From the NCBI RefSeq assembly GCF_033096445.1, contig NZ_AP028155.1, positions 873,880-937,879 of the forward strand: a DNA stretch of 64,000 nt. Direction: 5' to 3'. Positions 19,101 through 26,563 of the stretch are shown one piece after another (position 1 is the first letter of the stretch; each line of letters starts with the position of its first letter). The notes beneath the pieces were generated by a model. The model was not told the origin of the DNA. It saw nothing but the letters and a program-made list of their open reading frames with translations, and made no database searches. The position numbers and the translations under genes were made by a program. This stretch comes from Butyricimonas faecihominis (GTDB lineage: Bacteria > Bacteroidota > Bacteroidia > Bacteroidales > Marinifilaceae).

Positions 19101-19514
19101 GTACGGAGTTTTTTAGGTAAAAAGACGAAAAACAGCCAGGCCCGTGCGGAATGGAAAACGGAAATTCCGGAACAAGGAGAGTATGGGGTGTCTATATACA
19201 AGTTAGACCTGGATTTCAGGTACCAAAGGCAAGCTGATTCAGTGGCCTATTATTACACGTTGGAGCAAGGAGATTATCGTGCGGATATTGTGATGTCGTT
19301 TCTCCGAAATGGACTGCAAAACATTTATCTGTCAGACAATCTCGGACGAAAGGAAGAATATTCTTACCAGCAACAAATGCCTCAATGTGGTTGGATCCAA
19401 GTAGGTGTTCTCCCGCTAGCCAAGGGTAAAGTAAAACTAATTTTACATGATAAGGGGGCTTTCCCGGAACAATTGGTTTTTGTGGATGCGGTGAAGTGGG
19501 TAAAGAAGTCATGA
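16146..19514 (+). CDS. ABC-2-like permease fused to inactive M1-like and golvesin-like regions
   Basis: A 1122-aa inner-membrane fusion protein. Residues 1-285 hold about seven hydrophobic segments arranged like an ABC-2 type permease. Residues ~300-650 resemble the M1 aminopeptidase N-terminal and catalytic-like part seen in some Bacteroidetes ABC-2 permeases (FIETPVSFCAYRGENR, RIQPELIFKPE). No HExxH zinc motif is present, so catalysis is unlikely. The last ~130 residues look like a golvesin/xanthan-lyase-type beta domain ending FVDAVKWVKK. No ABC ATPase gene is adjacent. The large periplasmic part suggests a sensing, binding or assembly role within the locus, but the function is not known. 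Confidence 0.75.
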   Translation: MNINQILLISHYEAKLLRRNWLFIFLVFLLVDGSLAAQWFIQVDFPIHFLNALSCSIPFVSAFLFNFIQGIFILFIAGDFIRRDRSLDSFESLSTRSHGNGDYAMGKLLAVVGSFVVLNVLVIVITWGFHQFSMQSSPVFFPYVFYFMTLTLPSLLFLVGITLWITVTIKIWPVALLCLIGYIFFNVFVLTDYLYGSLDYLAISIPNVFSDATGKHVGLFPYVTQRIAFAMLGIAFMLLSVVRLKRLPNNPGNRRWIQWMGVIVLITGIWVGGTYYFHFEKDRQKRQEFVKLYMEYATRKRVEIIRQHIEYSQHRTRMIVNDTLTIRNPYREKIDGFFLFLNPGLYVDGITTGETSVNFDRKDFAISLHHSLEPGEAKEFVIRYAGEIDESVCYLDIPDQDYYATQWSINILRYGKHTALVDDKYTLLTPECLWYPTVEFQTSPVALQFADRYFTDYVLTVIHDSSYTVISQGEASQTGDGTRFDHAHALPGLTLCMGRYNKREITIDDTRFELYYFDEKGALFSSLEATREGLVQGIGEAKAYFEKLTGEVYPFHKLAFIETPVSFCAYRGENRKRSERIQPELIFKPENCCDQSDYLPVKEYADKREKAVIGSSRTEIESEAIRNFCTANVGEEISVLRKMALPDFIAGQQITPEIIKNPASILPMFTDFSDYIYSENFPGINRIMTGMRANNQVDIQWELYKVGETGEHKAIRTLSSQSLRDVLKGTGKSCDLDAIYKLKAAYLRKQINIKVNQDSFAVFMNNFRSRNSFSRVTFECLAEEFEREFNFDLVEATCELYDQHGLAALRVQDIEQYTGKGNEGPMLAFSVWNSSDVNGIISAYTDKGDGSRDLLNVGDFMIRAGECSRICFPLSHSVGGVILQSNLAQNIPGNYIYNFMEFPQEALVHAGRKKLEPSCFLPSSGEIVVDNEDQGFHVFASETKESLLGKLLQDKMIVEDSGVDFLTDNAPGWVSSVYIDAYGFPVRSFLGKKTKNSQARAEWKTEIPEQGEYGVSIYKLDLDFRYQRQADSVAYYYTLEQGDYRADIVMSFLRNGLQNIYLSDNLGRKEEYSYQQQMPQCGWIQVGVLPLAKGKVKLILHDKGAFPEQLVFVDAVKWVKKS

Positions 19515-19626
19515 ATGTAGTAATAATCGAGAAGGCGAAAACACTAATATAGAGACGATAATAAATTCAGAATTTAAGTTCTTGCGTGAAGAAATCTAAT
19601 TTGAATAAAAAGTTATAGGAAATCTA

Positions 19627-20103
19627 ATGAAAAAAGGAATATTATTTTTGATATTATTTTTCTTGGTCGTTTGTAAAGGAACTGGACAAATCTTACAAGG
19701 TTATGTCAAAACCTTGGAGGAGAAACCTGTTTCTCAAGCCCATGTTATTTTACTAAATTCAGATTTAAAGGTTATTGCCCATGCTGTAAGTGATGATGAT
19801 GGTTTCTTTTTAATCCAAGCCGTGGAAAAGGGGATGTATAAATTGAACATATCCTGTGTAGGATTCGAGATTTTACAACAAAATATTTTGATAGAGGGAA
19901 ATCGAGGAGATTTAGGTGTGTTTAGAATAAAAGAAGGGATTACCTTGGATGAAGTAACTGTAATAAAGCACAAAAAATCTTTAACAACAAAAGTAGATCG
20001 GATCATATATGATGTGGAGCAAGATTCAATGGCCAAAAATTCTGTGGCGATGCAGATACTAGAGAAACTTCCGTTTGTTAATATTGACTTGAAAACGAAA
20101 TAA
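19627..20103 (+). pseudogene. TonB-dependent receptor, N-terminal fragment (interrupted by in-frame TAA)
   Basis: A 158-aa fragment with a signal peptide (MKKGILFLILFFLVVCKGTG-Q), a carboxypeptidase-regulatory-like domain (about 20-105) and the start of the plug (LDEVTVIKHKKSLTTKVDR, NSVAMQILEKLPFVNIDLK). It stops at TAA (20101-20103) where related receptors read straight on. The next in-frame codons continue the plug, so this and the following fragment were one gene of about 775 codons. A single base change (for example GAA to TAA) would explain it. As read, this piece would be a secreted stub with no barrel. Confidence 0.82.
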
Positions 20104-20112
20104 TTACAAGTG

Positions 20113-21951
20113 ATGGGAGGGACGAATTTCGTGATTACGATTAACGGGAAAAAGAATCTTTTTCTTTCGGAGGCAAATCAATACGTAGCTCGACTGTTAC
20201 AAGGAGATAAGATGAAACAAGTTGAATTAATCACCTCGCCACAAGGACAATACAGTGATAAGACTGCCGTGATTAATATCGTGACAAAGGGGAGTTTGCC
20301 GGATGGTATTGTCGGGAATATTATGATTGATTTCGGTAAAGACTTCATTAAACCGAATTTAGGGGTAACTTCAAAAATTGGGAAATTGGTGTATAACGTG
20401 AATTATCAACCGGGATACACCTATTATTCGGAGTTAACAGATAAGACAAAGGTAATAAATTATAGGGATGACACGATACACAGAACGGAATCAGAATTGA
20501 TAACTTGGTCGAAAGATGATTCGCATGAGTTACAATTAAACGCAAGTTACGATTTTTCAGACAATGATTTACTCACCTTTACCGGGCAATACACCTACTA
20601 TCGGGAAAGGGAGTTTCAGGAAGGAAAAACTACGATATGGAATAAAAAAGATAACAAGGTACAAATTTATTCCTTTGAAAATAGAAATATCAACAGAGAG
20701 GAGCGGTGGAATGGAAAAATTAATTATCAGAAGTCGTTCCGGAATAAAGAAGGGAGGCTTTTTACTGCCACGTATGGCGTGGAAAATAATCAAGGGAAAA
20801 AACAGTATGGACAGGAGTTAACAGGGATGTTGGGGATAGAGGATTCTAGGGGAATATTTAAGAATAGCTTGCGTTTAACGGAACACACAACAGGAGTGGA
20901 TTTTACGAATCCAATAAATGAGAAACATTCATATTTCCTGACGGCTAAACTTGTTGCCAGACAGTATCGCAGTGATGAGGAATTGAATTATGATCAATAT
21001 GTTTCGGCATTTCGGGCAAGTTATTTTTTTTCTACAATCAAAATGAGTTTAAGGGCAGAAGTGAGTTTTGAGAAAACAATGAATAATATGCAATTTAGTA
21101 GGAAGAGCGAAAAGGTACGAAAGAATTTCTTTAATGTAACGCCCAGTGCTTCAGCTATATTTTTATTAAGTCGGAAATCTACGTTTTCAATATTATATTC
21201 AGTACCTTCTTTCCGCCCGGATATTTATTATCTGAATCCTTTTGTAGATCGTTCTGATCCTTCACATTGGAAAGTTGGTAATCCCGATTTAGAACCGGAA
21301 ATATCCCAGTTGCTCTCGATGAGTTATCGCTTTTATACAGAAAAGACGAGTTTAGCTTTTTCAGCAAAGTATAAACATTCAGGTAATGCCATATATCCTT
21401 ATGACTACACGAATGAAACAGGAGTGCTTGTCACTACTTACGGGAATATGAATCGTTCGGAAATGCTTTCTTTTAATATGAACTTTGAATACAAAATCCC
21501 TGATAAACTTCAAATATGGTGTACAGGAGAGGCAAAATATACGTATTATTCTATCGCTAGAAGTAATTTTCCACTTTGGAATTTTAAATCAGCTGCAGGA
21601 GTTTATGTCACATTATTCAAAAAGGCCACTATTGGAATTATTGGCAATATTCGTCCTATGTCAACATCTGTGCAACATACAAAATTTGAATATCTCACGA
21701 CAGCTACTTTGAGAGGAGAATATGCTTTTACCTCAAGGCTATCTTTCCTCGTTGATGTGGACAAGTTTTTATGGAAACATATCAATGTGGAAAACGTGAA
21801 AGAAACAGACTCGTTTTACTACCACAAAGATGAACAATGGCGAGGTCGGTGGGTGTCGTTTACCCTAGTCTATAATTTTGGACGCTTGTGTGATCGTGTA
21901 AAGAAAAGTGGTCGGGGAGTAAAGAATGAAGATAGAGTGAAAGAACTATAG
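20113..21951 (+). pseudogene. TonB-dependent receptor, C-terminal fragment (plug and OMP_b-brl-type barrel)
   Basis: This is the rest of the receptor, in the same frame as the N-terminal piece and separated from it by the TAA and three sense codons. It begins in the plug (GGTNFVITINGKKNLFLSEA, then MKQVELITSPQGQYSD) and continues through the beta-barrel to the end (WVSFTLVYNFGR plus a basic tail). Starts at GTG 20110 or ATG 20113 exist, but a product from them would lack a signal peptide and could not reach the outer membrane. The reading frame is otherwise undamaged over 600 codons, so the stop is either very recent, suppressed, or a sequencing error. Confidence 0.82.
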
Positions 21952-21977
21952 TTTCCTTGATAACATGAAATTTTAAT

Positions 21978-22526
21978 TTAGATGTATAAAAGTATGGAAA
22001 GAACGTGTTTCAATCTTTCCCGCATATAGTGATTGGCATTGTTCTTGTGCTTTTTCACGGTGTTTATTGAAATATCCAATAACTGGGAAATTTCTTCATG
22101 AGATTTCCCATGAAGACTGAGTTGGTACACTTCTCGGCAAGAAGGGGAGAGTTCGTTAAAGACGGTTTGGATCATCTGGAAAACTTCTGATTCAACGATG
22201 TTTTCCAGAAAGAATTCTTGGTCTTCTTTTTCGAGAACAATTTTTTCGGCATATCGATTCGCAATGTTTCTGCGACGAATTGTGTCAACAGAGAAACTAC
22301 GTACGATTTTGTACAAATAAGCTTTTATCGTGCTTTCTGTTTTAAATTCGTTCCTTTTTTCCCACAAATTGAGAAAGGCATCTTGTACTACATCTTCAAT
22401 GGTCGCATCATCATCTACATATTTAGCTGAAAAATAGCGCAATGTTGATGCGTATTTGTCATATAAATAGCGGAAAGCTTTATCGCTGTCTTGTCCCCAG
22501 AAATTTGTTGTTATTTGACTTTCCAT
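21978..22526 (-). CDS. RNA polymerase ECF sigma-70 factor
   Basis: A 182-aa extracytoplasmic-function sigma factor. Region 2 (about 15-85, YASTLRYFSAKYVDDDATIE and VVQDAFLNLWEKR) melts the -10 element. Region 4 (about 120-175, LSPSCREVYQLSLHGKSHEE and ISINTVKKHKNNA) binds the -35 element. It is the type that pairs with FecR anti-sigma factors and SusC-STN proteins. It converges on the TonB-receptor pseudogene with a 26-bp gap. It is the only sigma gene in the locus and probably the partner of the FecR protein at 5569. Its upstream region is dominated by a long inverted repeat. Confidence 0.93.
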   Translation of the reverse strand: MESQITTNFWGQDSDKAFRYLYDKYASTLRYFSAKYVDDDATIEDVVQDAFLNLWEKRNEFKTESTIKAYLYKIVRSFSVDTIRRRNIANRYAEKIVLEKEDQEFFLENIVESEVFQMIQTVFNELSPSCREVYQLSLHGKSHEEISQLLDISINTVKKHKNNANHYMRERLKHVLSILLYI

Positions 22527-22917
22527 GTAAATGCCGTATCTTTAAACCAACGATTAATAATCAGTAAAAATATAGGTTATTAATGGTTATTTTCACATCG
22601 AAATTATGTTTTTATTAATTTTTTTATTCCCACTGGGAAAGAGACTCTAATAAAAGTAATTTCGATCTTAAAATAACCAATAATCAACACTTTTACTGAT
22701 TATTAATCGTTCGTTTTTTGATAGGAAGATTATGCTTGTTTTGGCATATTGTTATAACAATTAATAATAGCCTAGGAGGGTGTGTTAGATTTATCCGTGT
22801 TTTTCTCTTTTTTCGTTCATGTAAGAAAAAATCTTTTTTATTCCAATCCAATTCTCGTGTATTATCACTAAATTTGCCCCTTTAATATAAGATTGATAAC
22901 ATTAAAAATTGGGAAAA
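22527..22917. other. Intergenic region between sigma factor and SPOR lipoprotein genes
   Basis: This divergent 391-bp gap holds the long inverted repeat described separately (22549-22711). Near its right end TAAATTTG (22869-22876) fits the Bacteroidetes -7 box TAnnTTTG and may serve the SPOR gene, though no good -33 TTTG is found at the right spacing. I see no coding sequence in it. Confidence 0.6.
22549..22711. repeat. Long imperfect inverted repeat (~55-bp arms)
   Basis: The arms at 22549-22606 and 22657-22711 are reverse complements along almost their full length, with a few mismatches and a 3-nt length difference. The 50-nt spacer contains its own short palindrome TTCCCACTGGGAA. The whole element is about 163 bp and ends 22 bp before the sigma-factor start codon. 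The shape fits a MITE or a large regulatory hairpin. I saw no clear target-site duplication. Confidence 0.82.
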
Positions 22918-23376
22918 ATGAGAATTATTGTATCTGTAATTTTATTGGCATTTATCACTGTCAGTTGCGGTACTAACAAACGTGTTTACGCACCACCTTT
23001 TGAGGAAGAGGAGACAGAGACTGTTGTAGTGAAAGAAAACGTGCAAACCACGGCACAAAATCCCACAAAGAAAACTGAAAATACAAAACCTGTCGTTTCT
23101 CGGGAAGAGAATGTAACTATGACTCACGGGGACGTGTTGAAACGTTATAACGTGATTGTCGGCAGTTTTTCAAACGTGGACAATGCTTTGAAATTACAGG
23201 CAAAATTGAACGGGATGGGCTATCACAGTATTATCATGAAGAATAGTGCCGGGATGAGTCGGGTAAGTATTGCTGGATTTGACGAAGAGGCATCCGCTCG
23301 TGAAGAATTATTAAAAGTTCGTGAACAATATCCGGAGTTTGCAGATGCATGGCTGTTGATTTCCAAGCAAAACTAA
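22918..23376 (+). CDS. SPOR domain lipoprotein
   Basis: A 152-aa envelope lipoprotein. The ATG at 22918 gives a clean signal peptide ending in the lipobox TVSC; an upstream TTG is less likely. A glutamate/threonine-rich linker is followed by a SPOR domain (about 75-150, YNVIVGSFSNVDNALKLQAK and SRVSIAGFDEEASARE). SPOR domains bind denuded glycan strands of peptidoglycan, usually at the division site. The neighbouring ftsE-like gene is convergent across a bidirectional terminator. Confidence 0.92.
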   Translation: MRIIVSVILLAFITVSCGTNKRVYAPPFEEEETETVVVKENVQTTAQNPTKKTENTKPVVSREENVTMTHGDVLKRYNVIVGSFSNVDNALKLQAKLNGMGYHSIIMKNSAGMSRVSIAGFDEEASAREELLKVREQYPEFADAWLLISKQN

Positions 23377-23396
23377 ATACGAGATAAAGATGATAT

Positions 23397-23422
23397 AAAA
23401 GGTCGGCATTAGCCGACCTTTT
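23397..23422. terminator. Bidirectional terminator
   Basis: A perfect 11-bp stem (23397-23407 with 23412-23422) with a 4-nt loop is flanked by an A-run and a T-run. It serves both the SPOR gene (plus) and the convergent ftsE-like gene (minus). Confidence 0.93.
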
Positions 23423-23427
23423 AAGTA

Positions 23428-24444
23428 TCAAATCAATTCAAATCCCACAATATCAGGACCGCTATCATCTTTTTTCTTCGTTTCATCATTTCCAGATAAG
23501 ACATTTTCTTCGGAGGCATCCCGTGGTTCTTCCGTTATTTTTTCTTCTATTAATACTGTTGTGGAGTCTGTAATTTCAGAATCCTCTGTTACAAGTGTAA
23601 TTTCTTGCCCTTCTTGTAAAGTCGGTTCGGTGTGAGAGAGGATTTCCGGATCTTCATTTAAAGAAATAACTTCATGTACAACTGTTGGTTCCTCTATCTC
23701 TTCCGTAGGACTCTCAATATCAATAACGGAATTTTCTGAGATGATTGTTGTCATGGCAGCTTGGTTCTCTGAAAACGAAACATCTTCTTGAAGAACACCG
23801 TTTTCACATCGGAATACTTTTCCCGGAAAATGTTTTATTAGGTCGTATTGGTGGGTGGCGATAACGACTGTTTTGCCACTATCACAGATGTCTTTCAGTA
23901 GTTCAACTAATCGATAGGAAGTTTCCGGGTCGATGTTTCCGGTAGGCTCGTCAGCTAGGATGATAGGAGGGGCGTTTAGCAATGCTCGGGCAAGCACGAT
24001 GCGTTGTTGTTCACCGCCGGACAATTGATGTGGGAATTTATCTCGTTTGTCAGGAAGTTCGACTTTATCCAACACTTCGTTTATCCTTTCCTTGATTGCT
24101 TTCTTGTCTCTCCAGCCTGTGGCTTTCAGCACGAATTCCAAGTTTGCGTAAACATTCCGGTCTGTCAGTAATTTAAAATCCTGGAACACGATCCCGCATT
24201 TGCGTCGTAAGTAAGCAATTTGTGATTTCTTGATCTTGCTCAGTTGGTAACCGGCAACTTCTCCTTTACCGTAAATAAGGGGGAGTTCGGCATATAATGT
24301 TTTGAGCAAAGATGTTTTCCCGCTCCCGACTTTACCGATCAGGTAAACGAATTCACCTTCTTTGATCTCCAGAGATACATCTTTGAGAATCGTGTTTTTT
24401 TGTTGCCGGATGACGGCGTTTTCCAGTTTTATAATTGCTTCCAC
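23428..24444 (-). CDS. ftsE: FtsE-like cell-division ABC ATPase with acidic C-terminal extension
   Basis: An ABC ATPase of 338 aa. I prefer the GTG at 24444 (VEAIIKLENAVIR) because the longer ORF to 24513 reads through an AT-rich intergenic tract. It has Walker A GKVGSGKTSL, signature LSGGEQQRI, Walker B IILADEP and an H-loop ATHQYDL, and matches FtsE in length and sequence up to about residue 225. FtsE with FtsX drives peptidoglycan hydrolases at the septum. A ~115-residue tail rich in Glu, Ser and Thr follows, which typical FtsE proteins (~220 aa) lack. No ftsX gene is adjacent. Confidence 0.85.
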   Translation of the reverse strand: MEAIIKLENAVIRQQKNTILKDVSLEIKEGEFVYLIGKVGSGKTSLLKTLYAELPLIYGKGEVAGYQLSKIKKSQIAYLRRKCGIVFQDFKLLTDRNVYANLEFVLKATGWRDKKAIKERINEVLDKVELPDKRDKFPHQLSGGEQQRIVLARALLNAPPIILADEPTGNIDPETSYRLVELLKDICDSGKTVVIATHQYDLIKHFPGKVFRCENGVLQEDVSFSENQAAMTTIISENSVIDIESPTEEIEEPTVVHEVISLNEDPEILSHTEPTLQEGQEITLVTEDSEITDSTTVLIEEKITEEPRDASEENVLSGNDETKKKDDSGPDIVGFELI

Positions 24445-24521
24445 CTTATTAATTTTAGATTTTAGATTCCAACCGCACAAGGCCACCGTTTTGTAATCAC
24501 TGAATCTTTTCAATTTTCCAT

Positions 24522-25172
24522 TTATAGTTCCTTTAGTCCTTTGATGTTTGCTTCCGGATCGGGAGAGTTGAAAACGAAACTACCTGCTACAAGGGCATCG
24601 GCTCCGGCATTTACCAAGCGTTTTCCGGTTTCGAAATTAACCCCGCCGTCAATCTCGATAAGGGTATGAGAGTTAGATTCCATGATCAATTTCTTCAGTT
24701 TGTCAACTTTATTGATAGTCTGTTCAATGAAAGACTGTCCCCCGAATCCCGGATTAACACTCATTAATAAAACAACATCAATATCCTCGATAACATCTTC
24801 CAACAAAGAGACTGGGGTATGTGGGTTCAGTGAAACCCCGGCTTTCATGCCCTGTGCTTTTATTTGCTGGATAGTGCGGTGCAGATGAGTACACGTTTCG
24901 TAATGTACGGTCAATATGTCTGCTCCGGCTTTATGAAAAGCCTCCACGTAACGTTCCGGTTGCACGATCATTAAATGTACATCCAGTGGTTTCGTGGCCA
25001 TTTTTTTTATTTGGGAAACTACTGGAAGTCCGTAAGATATATTAGGGACGAATACGCCATCCATGATATCCAAGTGAAACCAATCGGCTTGGCTACGGTT
25101 GACCATTTCAATATCTTTTGATAGATGCAGGAAATCTGCAGATAATAGCGAGGGAGAAACAATAACGCTCAT
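24522..25172 (-). CDS. rpe: Ribulose-phosphate 3-epimerase
   Basis: A 216-aa TIM-barrel enzyme that interconverts ribulose-5-phosphate and xylulose-5-phosphate in the pentose phosphate pathway. Family motifs are clear: VSPSLLSADFLHL at the N-terminus, HLDIMDGVFVPNISYG with the metal-binding His and Asp, DVHLMI, VNPGFGGQSF, and EIDGGVN near the phosphate-binding end. The length is normal for the family. It lies 29 bp after the gamma carbonic anhydrase gene and upstream of ftsE on the same strand, with AT-rich TTTAGA-type spacers on both sides. Confidence 0.97.
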   Translation of the reverse strand: MSVIVSPSLLSADFLHLSKDIEMVNRSQADWFHLDIMDGVFVPNISYGLPVVSQIKKMATKPLDVHLMIVQPERYVEAFHKAGADILTVHYETCTHLHRTIQQIKAQGMKAGVSLNPHTPVSLLEDVIEDIDVVLLMSVNPGFGGQSFIEQTINKVDKLKKLIMESNSHTLIEIDGGVNFETGKRLVNAGADALVAGSFVFNSPDPEANIKGLKEL

Positions 25173-25201
25173 TTTAAAGAGTTTAAAATTTAGAATTTAA
25201 A

Positions 25202-25714
25202 TTATTTGTACCAGCTAGCATACATGGAATAGGAATTCACGATTCTTTCCACTTCGTCACGTAAGAGTTCCGGACCCATTTGTTTCAATTTTTTAGCGGG
25301 AGCCCCGGCATATACCCAACCGGATTCAACAACGGTACCTTTCGTCACCACACTACCGGCAGCCACGATGGAATTACTTTCAATGACAGCGTTGTCAAGA
25401 ACGATAGCACCCATACCGATCAGTACGTTATCATGAATCGTGCATCCGTGAACCACGGCATTGTGGGCGATAGAAACGTTATTCCCGATATTGGTCGGAG
25501 ATTTTTGATACGTTGCGTGTATCGTCGCGTTATCTTGAATGTTTACTTTGTTGCCTATTTTAATATAATGTACATCACCTCTCAGAACGGCCCCGTACCA
25601 TATACTACAATCGTCACCCATCTCCACGTCGCCAATAACAGCGGCATTTTCAGCTAAAAAACAATTCTTGCCGAATTTCGGCGTGTGTCCATTTAATTCT
25701 CTGATTATTGCCAT
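25202..25714 (-). CDS. Gamma-class carbonic anhydrase family protein
   Basis: A 170-aa left-handed beta-helix protein made of hexapeptide repeats (IGDVEMGDD, IGNKVNIQDN, IGNNVSIAHN, VLIGMGAIVLDNAVIES). Metal-ligand histidines are visible in ATIHATYQ, SIAHNAVVHG and TIHDN, as in the YrdA/PaaY branch of gamma carbonic anhydrases. These trimeric proteins bind zinc or iron and may hydrate CO2 or act as acyltransferases. Activity in this branch is often weak, so the reaction is uncertain. Confidence 0.93.
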   Translation of the reverse strand: MAIIRELNGHTPKFGKNCFLAENAAVIGDVEMGDDCSIWYGAVLRGDVHYIKIGNKVNIQDNATIHATYQKSPTNIGNNVSIAHNAVVHGCTIHDNVLIGMGAIVLDNAVIESNSIVAAGSVVTKGTVVESGWVYAGAPAKKLKQMGPELLRDEVERIVNSYSMYASWYK

Positions 25715-25886
25715 AATATAATTGAAAATTGAGAGTTGAAAAATGGAAAATAAAATTCAATTTTCAACTTCCCGGTTTGTAAACTAATTTAACGTGTCGA
25801 AATTACGAAATATATGGCAGAAAACAAGAGGGGATGGTCTTTTTAAAGATTTCATTCTTGAGGCTGGAAAAATTTCTCTGATTTTT

Positions 25887-25916
25887 TTTGCTTTTAGAAA
25901 AAAGGTGTTACTTTTG
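25887..25916 (+). promoter_or_regulatory. Promoter for tRNA-Gly pair
   Basis: TTTG (25887-25890), an 18-bp spacer and TACTTTTG (25909-25916) form a near-ideal Bacteroidetes promoter, about 50 bp upstream of the first tRNA. Confidence 0.78.
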
Positions 25917-25967
25917 CATCGCAGTTGGGAATAACCCACGGCAGAGTTCTTAAATGGAATAGTAAAT

Positions 25968-26040
25968 GCGAAAATAGCTCAGTTGGTAGAGCATAACCTT
26001 GCCAAGGTTAGGGTCGCGGGTTCGAGTCCCGTTTTTCGCT
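25968..26040 (+). tRNA. tRNA-Gly (GCC)
   Basis: A 73-nt cloverleaf with a 7-bp acceptor stem (25968-25974 with 26033-26039), D arm (AGCTCAGTTGGTAGAGCA), anticodon loop TTGCCAA and T loop GGTTCGAGTCC. The anticodon GCC reads GGC and GGU. CCA is not encoded. Confidence 0.96.
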
Positions 26041-26051
26041 CACTTTTAAAT

Positions 26052-26124
26052 GCGAAAGTAGCTCAGTTGGTAGAGCACGACCTTCCCAAGGTCGGGGTCG
26101 CGGGTTCGAGCCCCGTTTTTCGCT
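26052..26124 (+). tRNA. tRNA-Gly (CCC)
   Basis: A second 73-nt tRNA 11 nt downstream. It is nearly identical to the first outside the anticodon arm; the anticodon loop is TTCCCAA, so it reads GGG. It is followed by a terminator at 26132. The pair looks like a local duplication that diverged into isoacceptors. Confidence 0.96.
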
Positions 26125-26131
26125 CCTTGTG

Positions 26132-26160
26132 ACGAGATCAATTATTGGTCTCGTTTTTTT
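26132..26160 (+). terminator. Terminator of the tRNA-Gly transcript
   Basis: A 9-bp stem with one G-T pair (26132-26140 with 26145-26153) is followed by seven or more T residues. Confidence 0.9.
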
Positions 26161-26563
26161 GTGTAATGTGTTACTCCCAAATTCTTTTCAGTTATAAATC
26201 AATGTATATCCCTTATTCCAGCCTTTTGCCGGGGATATAATGGCTCGTAATTTTATTCTTGAGTGTGAATAGCCTCGTTATTGGCCCGGTTGACAGGTTA
26301 TTCGAGTATGTTATTTTTGCTTTCCATCTGTTAAAATGGCGGCGATAATCGGGCGAGCATCGGGCGACAATCGGGCGATGGCGCCTAACAGTCACCTAAT
26401 AATCGCCCCACCGCCATGTAACGGACATGGATAACCCCGGGAAAAGGGATACTAAACCCGGGATTAATTTTAGAGTTTAGAATTTAGAGTTCAACTTTTA
26501 GTTTTTATCTTCTCAACCACCCTTTCACGAGGGGAGAAAATGCTTGGTGATGTGAATAAGAGA
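26161..26563. other. Non-coding region after the tRNA-Gly pair
   Basis: About 400 bp with no convincing gene. It contains the GC-rich repeat block at 26336-26417, a pair of CCCGGG palindromes near 26440 and 26460, and an AT-rich TTTAGAGTTTAGAATTTAG tract at 26468-26490. A short minus-strand ORF (26395-26213) is mostly the repeat read in one frame and has no protein-like character. Confidence 0.65.
26336..26417. repeat. GC-rich block with three 11-bp ATCGGGCGA repeats inside an inverted repeat
   Basis: Three head-to-tail 11-bp units share the core ATCGGGCGA (26346-26356, 26357-26367, 26368-26378). They sit between arms ATGGCGG (26336-26342) and CCGCCAT (26411-26417). The block is far richer in G and C than its AT-rich surroundings. 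It may be a dispersed intergenic element or a structured RNA. Confidence 0.7.

Noticed and set aside
22549-22711. Full insertion sequence
   Set aside because: There is no transposase ORF and no visible target-site duplication; at most it is a MITE.
26346-26378. Possible CRISPR-like array
   Set aside because: There are only three 11-bp head-to-tail units without spacers of regular length and no cas genes in the window.
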